Shown here in pieces: positions 8,296 through 16,072 of a stretch of DNA of 64,000 bases. Every line of letters starts with the position of its first letter. Position 1 is the stretch's first letter. The notes under the pieces were generated by a model. The model made no database searches, was not told the origin of the DNA, and saw only the letters and a list, made by a program, of their open reading frames with translations. Source of the DNA: Mesorhizobium loti (GTDB taxonomy: Bacteria > Pseudomonadota > Alphaproteobacteria > Rhizobiales > Rhizobiaceae); assembly GCA_014189435.1 (NCBI GenBank), contig CP050293.1, positions 4,717,001 through 4,781,000 of the forward strand. The letters are read 5' to 3'. Position numbers and translations under genes: made by a program.

Positions 8296-9474
8296 TCAAT
8301 CCTTCACCACCAGCTTGCGCGGCACATTGGCCAGGCACTCTACACCGGTTTCGGTGATCAGAATGGACTCGGTGATTTCCAGTCCCATCGTCTCCAGCCA
8401 CAGGCCGGTCATGAAATGGAAAGTCATGCCGGGCTTGAGTTCGGTGCGGTCGCCGGGGCGCAGGCTCATCGTGCGTTCGCCCCAGTCCGGCGGATAGGAC
8501 AGGCCGATCGAGTAGCCGGTGCGGTTGTCCTTGACGATGCCGTATCGCTTCAGCACGGCGAAGAAGGCGTTGGCGATGTCCTCGCAGGCGTTGCCGGGCT
8601 TGGCGGCGGCGAGGCCCGCTTCCATGCCTTCCAGCGTCGCCTTCTCGGCATCAAGGAATTCCTGCGTCGGCTTGCCGAGGAAGACGGTGCGCGACAGCGG
8701 ACAGTGGTATCTGTTGTAGCACCCGGCGATTTCGAAGAAGGTGCCCTCGCCGCGCTTCATCGGTCTGTCGTCCCACGTCAGATGCGGCGCCGAAGCGTCG
8801 GCGCCCGACGGCAGCAGCGGCACGATCGCCGGATAGTCGCCGCCGATACCATCGACACCGCGCGTGCCGGCATCATAGATTTCGGCGACAAGGTCGCATT
8901 TGCGCATGCCGACCTCGATCTTGTCGACGATACGCTGGTGCATCGTCTCGACGATGCGGGCAGCCTTGCGCATATAGTCGATCTCGGTCGGGCTCTTGAC
9001 CGCGCGCTGCCAGTTGACCAGTGCAGTGGCGTCGACGAAGCGAGCGTTGGGCAAATGCTTCTGCAGAGAGGCAAAGGCGGCCGCCGAGAACCAGTAATTG
9101 TCCATTTCGACGCCGATTGTGAGCTTGCCCCAGCCGCGATCCGCAAGCACGCTGGCCAAAAAATCCATCGGATGGCGCTCGGTCGACTGCACATAGTGGT
9201 CGGCATAGCCGACGATGTTGTCGTGCGCGAGATAGGCGGTGCGCTTGGCGCCGTTGGCATCCTGGCCACGGCCGTACCAGACCGGTTCGCCCGATGGCGG
9301 CACGATGACGGCTTGGTGCACATAGAACGACCAGCCGTCATAGCCGGTCAGCCAGGCCATGTTGGAAGGATCGCTGATAACAAGCAGATCGACGCCCTTC
9401 ACCTCCATGGCTTTGCGCGTCTTGGCGAGGCGATCCGCAAATTCGCCACGCGAGAACTTCAGGTTCGGTTGCAT
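8296..9474 (-). CDS. doeA: Ectoine hydrolase (EutD/DoeA)
   Basis: A 392-residue protein with the creatinase/M24 peptidase fold. The N-terminal domain runs to about 160 (LLVISDPSNMAWLTGYDGWSF) and the pita-bread domain follows (DYMRKAARIVETMHQRI; FEIAGCYNRYHCPLSRT). DoeA hydrolyses the ectoine ring to N-acetyl-diaminobutyrate, the first committed step. The start MQPNLKFSRGEFADRL at ATG 9474 fits the family; a longer in-frame start would run into a palindromic repeat. It lies 130 bp after eutC, the largest gap in the operon, and that gap contains the repeat at 9548-9594. Confidence 0.95.
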   Translation of the reverse strand: MQPNLKFSRGEFADRLAKTRKAMEVKGVDLLVISDPSNMAWLTGYDGWSFYVHQAVIVPPSGEPVWYGRGQDANGAKRTAYLAHDNIVGYADHYVQSTERHPMDFLASVLADRGWGKLTIGVEMDNYWFSAAAFASLQKHLPNARFVDATALVNWQRAVKSPTEIDYMRKAARIVETMHQRIVDKIEVGMRKCDLVAEIYDAGTRGVDGIGGDYPAIVPLLPSGADASAPHLTWDDRPMKRGEGTFFEIAGCYNRYHCPLSRTVFLGKPTQEFLDAEKATLEGMEAGLAAAKPGNACEDIANAFFAVLKRYGIVKDNRTGYSIGLSYPPDWGERTMSLRPGDRTELKPGMTFHFMTGLWLETMGLEITESILITETGVECLANVPRKLVVKD

Positions 9475-9547
9475 TGTTCTTAGTCCTCGTTTGTTGGGCC
9501 CGGAGCCTGTTTCAACTTCGTTGTAGCCGGCTCGTCGTTCTTGTTTG

Positions 9548-9594
9548 AGCGTGATCTTTTCGGAAAACCGGTTCCCACTTTTCCGGATCACGCT
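9548..9594. repeat. Short palindromic intergenic repeat
   Basis: AGCGTGATC (9548-9556) and GATCACGCT (9586-9594) form a perfect 9-bp outer stem, with CGGAAAA and TTTTCCG-like inner arms around a central CCGGTT. Elements of this form, with a TTTTCGGAAAACCGGTT core, are familiar from many rhizobial intergenic regions (recalled, not searched). Here it separates eutC from doeA inside the operon and may form a hairpin in the mRNA. Confidence 0.7.
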
Positions 9595-9604
9595 TTGGCC
9601 AGCA

Positions 9605-10597
9605 TCAGCTTTCGAAAATGGTTCCCGCCTTCACCGCTCGCGCGCGGTCGCGAGCGAGCGTGGCAATCGCTGTGTCCTGCACGCCGGTGCCGGTCAGGTC
9701 GGCGACGGTGATGTCGCTGGCCGAGCGGCGGCCATGTTTTTCGCCGGCGATGATCTGGCCGAGTTCGGTCACCTCCGCATCTCCAGCCATCACACCCGCC
9801 GCGATGGCATGGTGCAGCTCACCCAGCCGCCGCGTCTGGCGGGCGCTGTCGGCGACATAGAGATCGGCCATGCGCAGGATTGCCGGTGCGATCTCGTTCT
9901 TGTGCTCGGCATCGGAGCCCATCGCGGTGATGTGCTGGCCGGCGGAAACGAATCCCGCCTTGATCAGCGGTTCGGTCGAGGGCGTGGTGGTGACGATGAT
10001 ATCGGCACCGGCAACCGCGTTTGCCGCGTCGGGTTCGGCGCGCACGACGATGCCGAGCTTTTCGCGCAAGGCAGCGGCGGTCATCTCCGCCTTGACGGCA
10101 TCGCGCGCCCAGATGCGCGCCTCGGCGATCGGCCGTACCAACATGAGTGCTTCGAGCTGCAGCCCGGCCTGCACGCCGGCGCCGAAGATCGCGGCGACAG
10201 ACGAGTCCTGTCGCGACAGATATTTGGCCGCGACTGCGCCGGCCGCTGCCGTACGGACATCGGTGAGATAGCCATTGTCGAGCAGCAACGCTTCGACCAG
10301 GCCCGTTTTCGACGACAACAGCACCATCATGCCGTTGACGCTGGGCAGACCGAGTTTCGGATTGTCAAAGAAGCCGGGGCTGATCTTGATGGCGAAGCCG
10401 TCAATGCCCGGCACATAGGCGGTCTTCACATCGACCTCTCCGCGATGCTCGGGAATGTCAAGCCGTAGGATCGGCGGCATCGCCACCGGCAGAGTGGCAA
10501 GCGCGCGGAAGGCGTTCTCGACGCAGGCGACGGCATCGAGATCGAGCGTTACGATCGCCCGCAATTCTTTCTCGGTTAGGATCGTCATCCGGCTCAT
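9605..10597 (-). CDS. eutC: Ornithine-cyclodeaminase-family protein EutC
   Basis: A 330-residue member of the ornithine cyclodeaminase/mu-crystallin family. The Rossmann part has IFGAGVQAGLQLEAL (about 132-146) and the family segment PSVNGMMVLLSSKTGLVEALLLDNGYLTDVRTAAAGAVAAKYL. EutC belongs to the eutABC trio that accompanies hydroxyectoine use; it is thought to help convert hydroxylated intermediates, but its exact reaction has not been settled. Its ATG overlaps the eutB stop codon (ATGA at 10594-10597), so the two are translationally coupled. Confidence 0.9.
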   Translation of the reverse strand: MSRMTILTEKELRAIVTLDLDAVACVENAFRALATLPVAMPPILRLDIPEHRGEVDVKTAYVPGIDGFAIKISPGFFDNPKLGLPSVNGMMVLLSSKTGLVEALLLDNGYLTDVRTAAAGAVAAKYLSRQDSSVAAIFGAGVQAGLQLEALMLVRPIAEARIWARDAVKAEMTAAALREKLGIVVRAEPDAANAVAGADIIVTTTPSTEPLIKAGFVSAGQHITAMGSDAEHKNEIAPAILRMADLYVADSARQTRRLGELHHAIAAGVMAGDAEVTELGQIIAGEKHGRRSASDITVADLTGTGVQDTAIATLARDRARAVKAGTIFES

Positions 10598-11586
10598 GCG
10601 GCACGCTCCTTAAGCGACGGCGCCTCACCGCAGACGACCTTGCGGTGCGCGTCCATATCGATGTTGCGGCCGGAAAGCAGAACAACCACCGGACCCTTCG
10701 TCGTGATCTTGCCGGCGAGCAGCGCGGCGATGCCGACCGCGCCGGCGCCCTCGACGATCTCGCGCTCGCGCGCATAGGCGTGACGGATGCCGGCGGCGAT
10801 CTCGTCCTCACTGAGCAGAACGACATCGTCGAGCAGGTCGCGGCACATGGCGAAGGTCAGCCGGTTGTCGAGGCCGATGCCGCCGCCGAGCGAATCCGCC
10901 AGCGTCGGCAATTCCTCCACCAGCACCGGGTGGCCGGCATCGAGGCTCGCCTTCATCGCCGCACCGCGCGCCATCGAAACGCCGATGATTTTTGTCCGGG
11001 GCCTGACGCCTTTGACGGCCGCGGCAACGCCTGAGGCGAGCCCGCCGCCGGAGAGCTGGACCAGAACGAGAGCGGCATCCGGGACCTGCTCGATCATCTC
11101 CAGCCCGAGCGTGCCTTGCCCGGCGATGATAGCGGGATGGTCGAAGGGCGGCAGCATGACCAGCCCCTCCTGCGCCACCAGTCGATCGACCTCCCGCTGG
11201 GCATCGTCCTGGCTGTTGCCGACGATGCGGACCTCCGCGCCAAGACGACGGATCTCTTCGAGCTTGTTTTCAGGCACCAGCCGCGACATGCAGATCACCG
11301 CGCGCATGCCTTCAAGCTTCGCCGCATGCGCCAGCGCGCGGCCATGATTGCCGGTCGACGCCGCGACCACGCCGCGCGCCTTCTGTTCGGCGCTCAGCGA
11401 GGCGACGGCGTTCGAGGCGCCACGCAGCTTGAAGCTACCGGTGGTCTGGCGGTGCTCGAGCTTGAGGTGGACTGGGAGGCCGAGGCGCTCCGACAGGCTA
11501 TGAGACAAAACTGTTGGTGTGCGCTCGATCTTGTTGGCGATACGCTCACGGGCGGTACGGATGTCGGTGAGGATAACGGCGGGCAT
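10594..11586 (-). CDS. eutB: Threonine-dehydratase-like PLP enzyme EutB
   Basis: A 330-residue fold-type II PLP enzyme. The PLP lysine is in TTGSFKLRGA (about K52), STGNHGRALAHAAK binds the cofactor phosphate region, and a glycine-rich LSGGGLASG loop is present. It resembles catabolic threonine dehydratase and hydroxy-aspartate dehydratase. In the ectoine operon it is assigned to the hydroxyectoine branch, probably dehydrating a hydroxylated intermediate. The start may be ATG 11586 or GTG 11589; a GGGGGCG site upstream suits either. The inverted-repeat element at 11596-11746 lies just upstream and separates it from eutA by about 180 bp. Confidence 0.9.
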   Translation of the reverse strand: MPAVILTDIRTARERIANKIERTPTVLSHSLSERLGLPVHLKLEHRQTTGSFKLRGASNAVASLSAEQKARGVVAASTGNHGRALAHAAKLEGMRAVICMSRLVPENKLEEIRRLGAEVRIVGNSQDDAQREVDRLVAQEGLVMLPPFDHPAIIAGQGTLGLEMIEQVPDAALVLVQLSGGGLASGVAAAVKGVRPRTKIIGVSMARGAAMKASLDAGHPVLVEELPTLADSLGGGIGLDNRLTFAMCRDLLDDVVLLSEDEIAAGIRHAYAREREIVEGAGAVGIAALLAGKITTKGPVVVLLSGRNIDMDAHRKVVCGEAPSLKERAA

Positions 11587-11595
11587 CACGAAACG

Positions 11596-11746
11596 CCCCC
11601 CTCTGGCCTGCCGGCCATCTCCCCCTCAAGGGGGAGATTAGCTGCTGCCGCGAGTTCGCCAGTTGTCGACCTTGCAGGAAGGGGGGTGGCGTATGAGCTG
11701 CGAATCTCCCCCTTGAGGGGGAGATGGCTGGCAGGCCAGAGGGGGG
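11596..11746. repeat. Inverted-repeat intergenic element
   Basis: The 44-bp left end (11597-11640) and right end (11703-11746) are inverted copies with one internal mismatch (GCCGGCAGG versus GCTGGCAGG). Each end contains its own palindrome, TCTCCCCCTTGAGGGGGAGA. The 60-odd bases between are not related to each other. The layout is that of a small non-autonomous palindromic element or paired REP units, inserted between eutA and eutB in the operon. No coding content. Confidence 0.85.
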
Positions 11747-11770
11747 TGCTCGCACAGACTGAACATCGTC

Positions 11771-12547
11771 TTACTGTCCCAATGGCAGCGTCATCAGACG
11801 GCCGAATTCGGGATGGGCTGTGTCGTCGCCGCAAAGCCGCAAACAATTCCAGGCGGTCGCCTGATTGCTGGTCACCACCGGGCGGCCGATCGCCTTTTCC
11901 ATGCCAGTGACAGCGAGTGCACCGCGCAGCGCCGTGCAGGAGACAAACAGCGCATCGGCGCTCGCATCGGTCGCCTCACGCGCCAGATCGACAAGCGTTG
12001 CCGGCGCGATGCGCGCCATCTCACGATCGTCCTCGAAGCCGAGACAGGTGAAGCTGACGATGTCGAAGCCGCGCGCCGCGAAATAGGCGGCCATCGGCCT
12101 GGATGTCTCGACTGTGTAGGGAGTGAGGATGCTGATCTTGCTCGCGCCCAGCACACGCAGCCCGCGCACGCCCGCCATCGGCGGCGTGACGACTGGCACG
12201 CCGGGCTTTGCAGCCTGGATCGCGGCCTCGATCTCGGTATCGCCGATCACCACCGACGCTGAAGTGCAGGAGTAGCAGATCGCCTCGAGTGGCTCGTCCG
12301 GCAGGATCAGGGCCGCGCCCGCCGTCAGCGCCGGCTGCATCTTGCGCAGGTTTTCCGGCGTCGTAGGGTTGGCGTAGGGAATGCGCGCGACGTAGACGCC
12401 AATCCGCTCGCTCGCCACCATGCGGCGGAAATCCGGCTCGCTGGTGTGGTCGGTGGCCAGGATGATCAGGCCGACGCGCCGCTCCAGCGGGCGCGCATCC
12501 AGCGCCGGCCGCTTCGGGTAGACCTTGATCTCGGGCAAGGGTTTCAT
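11771..12547 (-). CDS. eutA: Asp/Glu racemase / maleate-isomerase-like protein EutA
   Basis: A 258-residue protein of the Asp/Glu racemase superfamily (maleate cis-trans isomerase branch). Two cysteine sites are visible, in ICYSCTSASVVIGD (about 90-103) and FVSCTALRG (about 201-209), matching the paired catalytic cysteines. EutA is placed in the ectoine operon for hydroxyectoine use and is proposed to act on the stereochemistry or isomerisation of a hydroxylated intermediate. The N-terminal 25 residues are basic and proline-rich, as in other EutA proteins. It starts 3 bp after the ehuD stop. Confidence 0.9.
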   Translation of the reverse strand: MKPLPEIKVYPKRPALDARPLERRVGLIILATDHTSEPDFRRMVASERIGVYVARIPYANPTTPENLRKMQPALTAGAALILPDEPLEAICYSCTSASVVIGDTEIEAAIQAAKPGVPVVTPPMAGVRGLRVLGASKISILTPYTVETSRPMAAYFAARGFDIVSFTCLGFEDDREMARIAPATLVDLAREATDASADALFVSCTALRGALAVTGMEKAIGRPVVTSNQATAWNCLRLCGDDTAHPEFGRLMTLPLGQ

Positions 12548-12550
12548 CGG

Positions 12551-13210
12551 CTACCTCTCGATCTTGCCGTAGCGGCGTTCCAGCCAGCGCAGCAGCACGA
12601 CCGAAAACAGACTGATGACGAGGAAGAAGGCACCGACCAGCGTAATCGGCTCGATATAGCGATAATAGGTGTTGGCGACGCTTTTGGCCTGGTTCATCAG
12701 CTCAAGCACGGTGATCGCCGACAGCAGCGGCGTTTCCTTGAACATGGCGATGAAATAATTGGCCAGCGCCGGGATCATCGGCGGAATGGCCTGCGGAATG
12801 ATGATGTGGGTCCAGGTTTGCCTGGCGCTGAGATTGCAGGCCTTGGCGGCCTCCCATTGGCCGCGCGGCACATTGTCGATGCCGGCGCGATAGACTTCCG
12901 CCGTGTAGGTGCCGTAGTGCAGCCCGAGCCCGATGACACCGGCCACCAGCGGCGGCAAAAGGATGCCGATGTCGGGCAGCACGTAGAAGATGAAATAGAG
13001 CTGCACCAGTAATGGCGTGCCGCGAATGAATTCGGCGAGAAAGCCGACCGTGCGCGACAGTGCCTTGTTGGGCGAGCGGCGCGCCAGCGCGATGCCCAGC
13101 CCGACGATCGCCGCCAGCACCGAGCCGAGCAGCGTCGCCAGGATGGTGATCTTCACCCCCTGGATCAGCGTCGGCATGATTTCCCAGACGAAATTCCAAT
13201 CCCACTCCAT
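12551..13210 (-). CDS. ehuD: Ectoine ABC transporter permease EhuD
   Basis: A 219-residue inner-membrane permease of the polar-amino-acid (HisM/GlnP) type with about five membrane segments. The family loop EAAKACNLSARQTWTHIIIPQAIPPMIPAL (about 135-164, the EAA motif) contacts the ATPase. MEWDWNFVWEIMPTLIQG at ATG 13210 is the family start; a longer in-frame start would overlap ehuC. It pairs with EhuC to form the channel for ectoine and hydroxyectoine import. Confidence 0.92.
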   Translation of the reverse strand: MEWDWNFVWEIMPTLIQGVKITILATLLGSVLAAIVGLGIALARRSPNKALSRTVGFLAEFIRGTPLLVQLYFIFYVLPDIGILLPPLVAGVIGLGLHYGTYTAEVYRAGIDNVPRGQWEAAKACNLSARQTWTHIIIPQAIPPMIPALANYFIAMFKETPLLSAITVLELMNQAKSVANTYYRYIEPITLVGAFFLVISLFSVVLLRWLERRYGKIER

Positions 13211-13244
13211 CAGCAGACCCAATTTATCAGAAGGGCATTGGCCA

Positions 13245-13904
13245 TCAGGCACGCACCCCATCAAGGCCGCGCGCCATGCGGCGTTCCAGCGAGCGCACAC
13301 CCCATGAGATGAGCAGGGCGAGGATGAAATAGATGATCAGGATGGTGGTGAACGGCACCAAGGTGCTGCCGGTCTGCGCGCGCACCACCTGCGCCTGGAA
13401 GGTCAGGTCGGTGAGCGAGATCAGCGACACCACGGCGGTCGCCTTGAGCAATTCGATGGCGTTGTTGCCGAAGGTCGGCAGCATCACCAGCAGCGCCTGC
13501 GGCAAGATGACGTGGCGCATGCCTTGCCAGCGGCCGAGATTGAGCGCGGTGCAGGCCTCATACTGTTCACGGCCGATCGACTGGATGGCGCCGCGCACCA
13601 CTTCGGCGGCATAGGCGCCGACATTGAGGCCGAGTGCCAGCACGCCGGCCTGCAGCGGCGTCAGCGAAATGCCGACAAAGGGCAGCACGAAATAGGCCCA
13701 GAACAGTTGCACGAAGATCGAGGTGCCGCGAAAGAATTCGATGTAGGCGGTGGCCAGCGCGCGCAGCACGAAGAAGCGCGACAGCCGTCCCATCCCGGCC
13801 AGGAAGGCCATGAACAGGGCAAGCACCGACCCCATCAGCGTCAGCTCGATGGTGACAAGCGCTCCCTGCAATATCAGGCCGAAATAGCCGGACCACTGGG
13901 TCAT
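13245..13904 (-). CDS. ehuC: Ectoine ABC transporter permease EhuC
   Basis: A 219-residue HisQ/GlnP-type permease, paralogous to EhuD. The EAA-like loop reads YEACTALNLGRWQGMRHVILPQALLVMLPTF, and the N-terminal amphipathic start is MTQWSGYFGLILQGALVTIELTLMG. ATG 13904 was chosen because residues upstream of it come from the palindromic element at 13931-14054. A weak GGAA site precedes it. Forms the transmembrane channel with EhuD. Confidence 0.92.
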   Translation of the reverse strand: MTQWSGYFGLILQGALVTIELTLMGSVLALFMAFLAGMGRLSRFFVLRALATAYIEFFRGTSIFVQLFWAYFVLPFVGISLTPLQAGVLALGLNVGAYAAEVVRGAIQSIGREQYEACTALNLGRWQGMRHVILPQALLVMLPTFGNNAIELLKATAVVSLISLTDLTFQAQVVRAQTGSTLVPFTTILIIYFILALLISWGVRSLERRMARGLDGVRA

Positions 13905-13930
13905 CTGGGTTCCAACGTTGGGTTTAGCTC

Positions 13931-14054
13931 CTTCTCCCCGTTTACGGGGAGAAGATGCCGGCAGGCAGATGAGGGGCGGCGCTAGCCCACCAAAGTATGC
14001 GCCGCCCTTCATCCGTCACTTCGTGACACCTTCTCCCCGTGAACGGGGAGAAGG
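13931..14054. repeat. Paired palindromes between ehuB and ehuC
   Basis: Two near-identical hairpins, CTTCTCCCCGT/ACGGGGAGAAG at 13931-13954 (11-bp stem) and CCTTCTCCCCGT/ACGGGGAGAAGG at 14029-14054 (12-bp stem), flank a middle part whose own arms (GATGAGGGGCGGCG near 13969 and CGCCGCCCTTCATC near 14000) are also inverted. The right hairpin starts 14 bp after the ehuB stop. There is no T tract, so it is more likely an mRNA stabiliser or intergenic repeat than a full terminator. Confidence 0.8.
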
Positions 14055-14067
14055 AAGAACGCTCGCG

Positions 14068-14919
14068 CTACTTCGCAGCGCAGAGCTTGTCGCGGGTCGT
14101 CGACATCGCGGCTGCCGCCGAGAAGCCATAGGGCTCGATGATCTTGGCGAACTCGCCCGATGTCTTCAGCTTTGCGAGCTCGACGTCGAATGCATCGCGC
14201 AGCGCCTCGTCGCCCTTCTTGAAGGCGGCGCCGTCACAATAGACCGGCGCACCCTGCACCGGCGCGATGACTTCGAGGTTCGGATCGGCGGCCTTCTTGA
14301 CCAGATCGTTGATCGACAGAACCGGCAGCGAATAGGCATCGATACGGCCGTCCTGCAGCATCTTCACGCCGCTCTGGCCGTCCGGCACGACGATGACACG
14401 CTCGCGCGGCACACCAGCGTTGAGCGCCAGCTTCTCCTCGGTGCCACCGCCGGGGGCGCCGATGGTCGCGGTCGCGTCCTTGGCGACATCCTCGTAGCTC
14501 TTGAAGCCTTTCGGATTGCCCTTCTTCACCAGCATCGCTTCGGCGTCGCACAGCACCGGCTCCGAATAGACCACGGCTGCGCAACGTTCCGGTTTCATGA
14601 ACAGGCCGGCGGTGACGACATCGAAGCGCCCGGCCTGCAGGCCGGGGATCATGGCGCCATATTCGGAGATCGAGGCGACGATGTCGGCGACGCCGAGGCG
14701 CTTGAATATCTCGCGCGCCACATCGGGTGCCGCACCCGAAACCTTGCCGTCGGCAGCGACCGCCGTATAGGGCGGCTCGTTGGCGATGGCGACGCGGGCA
14801 AAACCTTGCGCCTTCAATTGTTCGAGCTTGCTGTCGTCGGCCGAACCGGCGGTCGAGGCGGCCAGCACCGCCGTCAGTGCAAGACCGGCAACGCCGGCCA
14901 GAATGCCAAGTTTCTTCAT
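14068..14919 (-). CDS. ehuB: Ectoine/hydroxyectoine-binding protein EhuB
   Basis: A 283-residue periplasmic binding protein of the polar-amino-acid family 3. The signal peptide is MKKLGILAGVAGLALTAVLA with cleavage expected near ASTAGSA-DD. The ligand-binding core has NEPPYTAVAADGKVSGAAPDVAREIFKRLG and GRFDVVTAGLFMKPERC. EhuB delivers ectoine and hydroxyectoine to EhuCD. ATG 14919 is preceded by AAGGAG at 9-nt spacing. The hairpins downstream could raise the level of this message part relative to the permeases. Confidence 0.93.
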   Translation of the reverse strand: MKKLGILAGVAGLALTAVLAASTAGSADDSKLEQLKAQGFARVAIANEPPYTAVAADGKVSGAAPDVAREIFKRLGVADIVASISEYGAMIPGLQAGRFDVVTAGLFMKPERCAAVVYSEPVLCDAEAMLVKKGNPKGFKSYEDVAKDATATIGAPGGGTEEKLALNAGVPRERVIVVPDGQSGVKMLQDGRIDAYSLPVLSINDLVKKAADPNLEVIAPVQGAPVYCDGAAFKKGDEALRDAFDVELAKLKTSGEFAKIIEPYGFSAAAAMSTTRDKLCAAK

Positions 14920-15007
14920 TGTTCCCAACTCCTTGTTTCTTGTTTGCTTTTGTTACGGGGCGGCCCTCGCCGCCTCGGGACGACTTCGTCGCCCTGGGGC
15001 ATGGCGG

Positions 15008-15799
15008 TCAGACGCGATGTCCGGCCGCGATGATCTTCTTCAGGAAGCCTTGCGTGCGCTCCTGCTTGGGATGACGAAAAATCTCGTCGGGTTTGCCTTC
15101 CTCGACTATTCTGCCACGATCGAAGAACAGCACCCGGTCGGCGAAATCGTGGGCAAAGCCCATCTCGTGGGTGACCAGCAGCATGGTCATGTCGGTCTCG
15201 GCGGCGAGCTTGCGCATGACGTTCATCACCTCCTCGACCAGCTCCGGATCGAGCGCCGACGTCACCTCGTCGAACAGCATGATCTTCGGCGACAGTGCGA
15301 GCGCCCGGGCGATCGCCACACGCTGCTTCTGGCCACCGGACAACTGCGCAGGCATGGACTTGGCCTTGTCGGCCATGCCGACCATCTCGAGCAGTTCCAT
15401 CGCCCGCTTTTCGGCGGCGGCGCGCGGCGTGCCCTTGGTCAGCATCGGCGCCAGCGTGACATTGTCCATGACGCATTTGTGCGGAAACAGGTTGAACAGC
15501 TGGAAGACCATGCCGATCTTCTGGCGCATCCTTGTCAGGTGCCGCTCATCGGCGGGCAGCAGCTGGCCATTGCGTTCCCTGTGGTAGAGCTGCTCGCCGT
15601 CGATCTGGATATGACCGCCATCGATGCGCTCCAGCGTCATCAGGATCCGCAGGATCGTTGTCTTGCCCGAGCCGGACGGGCCGATCAGTGCCAGCTTCTC
15701 GCCAGGCATGACCTGCATCGACAGGCCGTCCAGCACCTTGAAGCTGCCGAAACTCTTCGAGATGCCGTCGATCTTGATGATGGGTGCGGATGCGGACAA
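15008..15799 (-). CDS. ehuA: Ectoine ABC transporter ATPase EhuA
   Basis: A 263-residue ABC ATPase of the polar-amino-acid type. Walker A is GPSGSGKTT (about 40-48), the signature is LSGGQKQR (about 149-156), Walker B is IMLFDEVTSALDPE, and the H-loop is VTHEM. First gene of the operon ehuABCD-eutABC-doeAB. The only suitable start is TTG 15799, with a GGGGA site 8 nt upstream. About 80 bp with GC-rich palindromic DNA separate it from ehuB. Confidence 0.93.
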   Translation of the reverse strand: MSASAPIIKIDGISKSFGSFKVLDGLSMQVMPGEKLALIGPSGSGKTTILRILMTLERIDGGHIQIDGEQLYHRERNGQLLPADERHLTRMRQKIGMVFQLFNLFPHKCVMDNVTLAPMLTKGTPRAAAEKRAMELLEMVGMADKAKSMPAQLSGGQKQRVAIARALALSPKIMLFDEVTSALDPELVEEVMNVMRKLAAETDMTMLLVTHEMGFAHDFADRVLFFDRGRIVEEGKPDEIFRHPKQERTQGFLKKIIAAGHRV

Positions 15800-15855
15800 A
15801 TGAATTTCCCCGTGCTGGAGAAGCCTGTGCCCCTTAACGATGCGGAACGCGCCAA

Positions 15856-15897
15856 ATCATGTCAATTGGGAAAATAATATCATGACAATATTTCCCA
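15856..15897 (-). promoter_or_regulatory. Candidate ehu-operon control region (EnuR site)
   Basis: Upstream of ehuA the AT-rich stretch contains two direct repeats, ATCATGTCAAT (15856-15866) and ATCATGACAAT (15879-15889), spaced 23 bp (about two helix turns), embedded in an inverted repeat TGGGAAA (15867-15873)/TTTCCCA (15891-15897). The motif TGTCAATTG (15860-15868) recurs in the opposite orientation in the enuR/asnC intergenic region at 17484. Direct repeats are the usual target form of MocR regulators. Binding is inferred. Confidence 0.45.
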
Positions 15898-15941
15898 TTC
15901 CGCACAATTCTTGAGCAACCAGTGCCGAAGAGTGCGCCGGG

Positions 15942-16059
15942 ATTCGGGTCAGGCCGAGCCGAGAACGGGAGCCTCCGAGAACCGGAACGGAGCGTACTTT
16001 TCGTACGTGAGTACCGGAAGCGCAGGAGGCTGCCTTTCGCAGGCCGACATCACCCGAAT
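15942..16059. repeat. Multi-branched palindromic element between enuR and ehuA
   Basis: An outer stem ATTCGGGT (15942-15949)/ACCCGAAT (16052-16059) encloses GCCTCC (15971-15976)/GGAGGC (16025-16030), CCGG (15982-15985)/CCGG (16014-16017) and a terminal hairpin CGTAC (15993-15997)/GTACG (16003-16007). The nested arrangement would fold into a branched RNA about 118 nt long. It begins 13 bp past the enuR stop codon. It is either a dispersed rhizobial repeat or a structured RNA; the sequence alone does not decide. Confidence 0.6.
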
Positions 16060-16072
16060 AGCGGCGTACTCG

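Noticed and set aside
11596-11746. Insertion sequence
   Set aside because: The element is about 150 bp with no transposase frame; only a non-autonomous repeat is supported.
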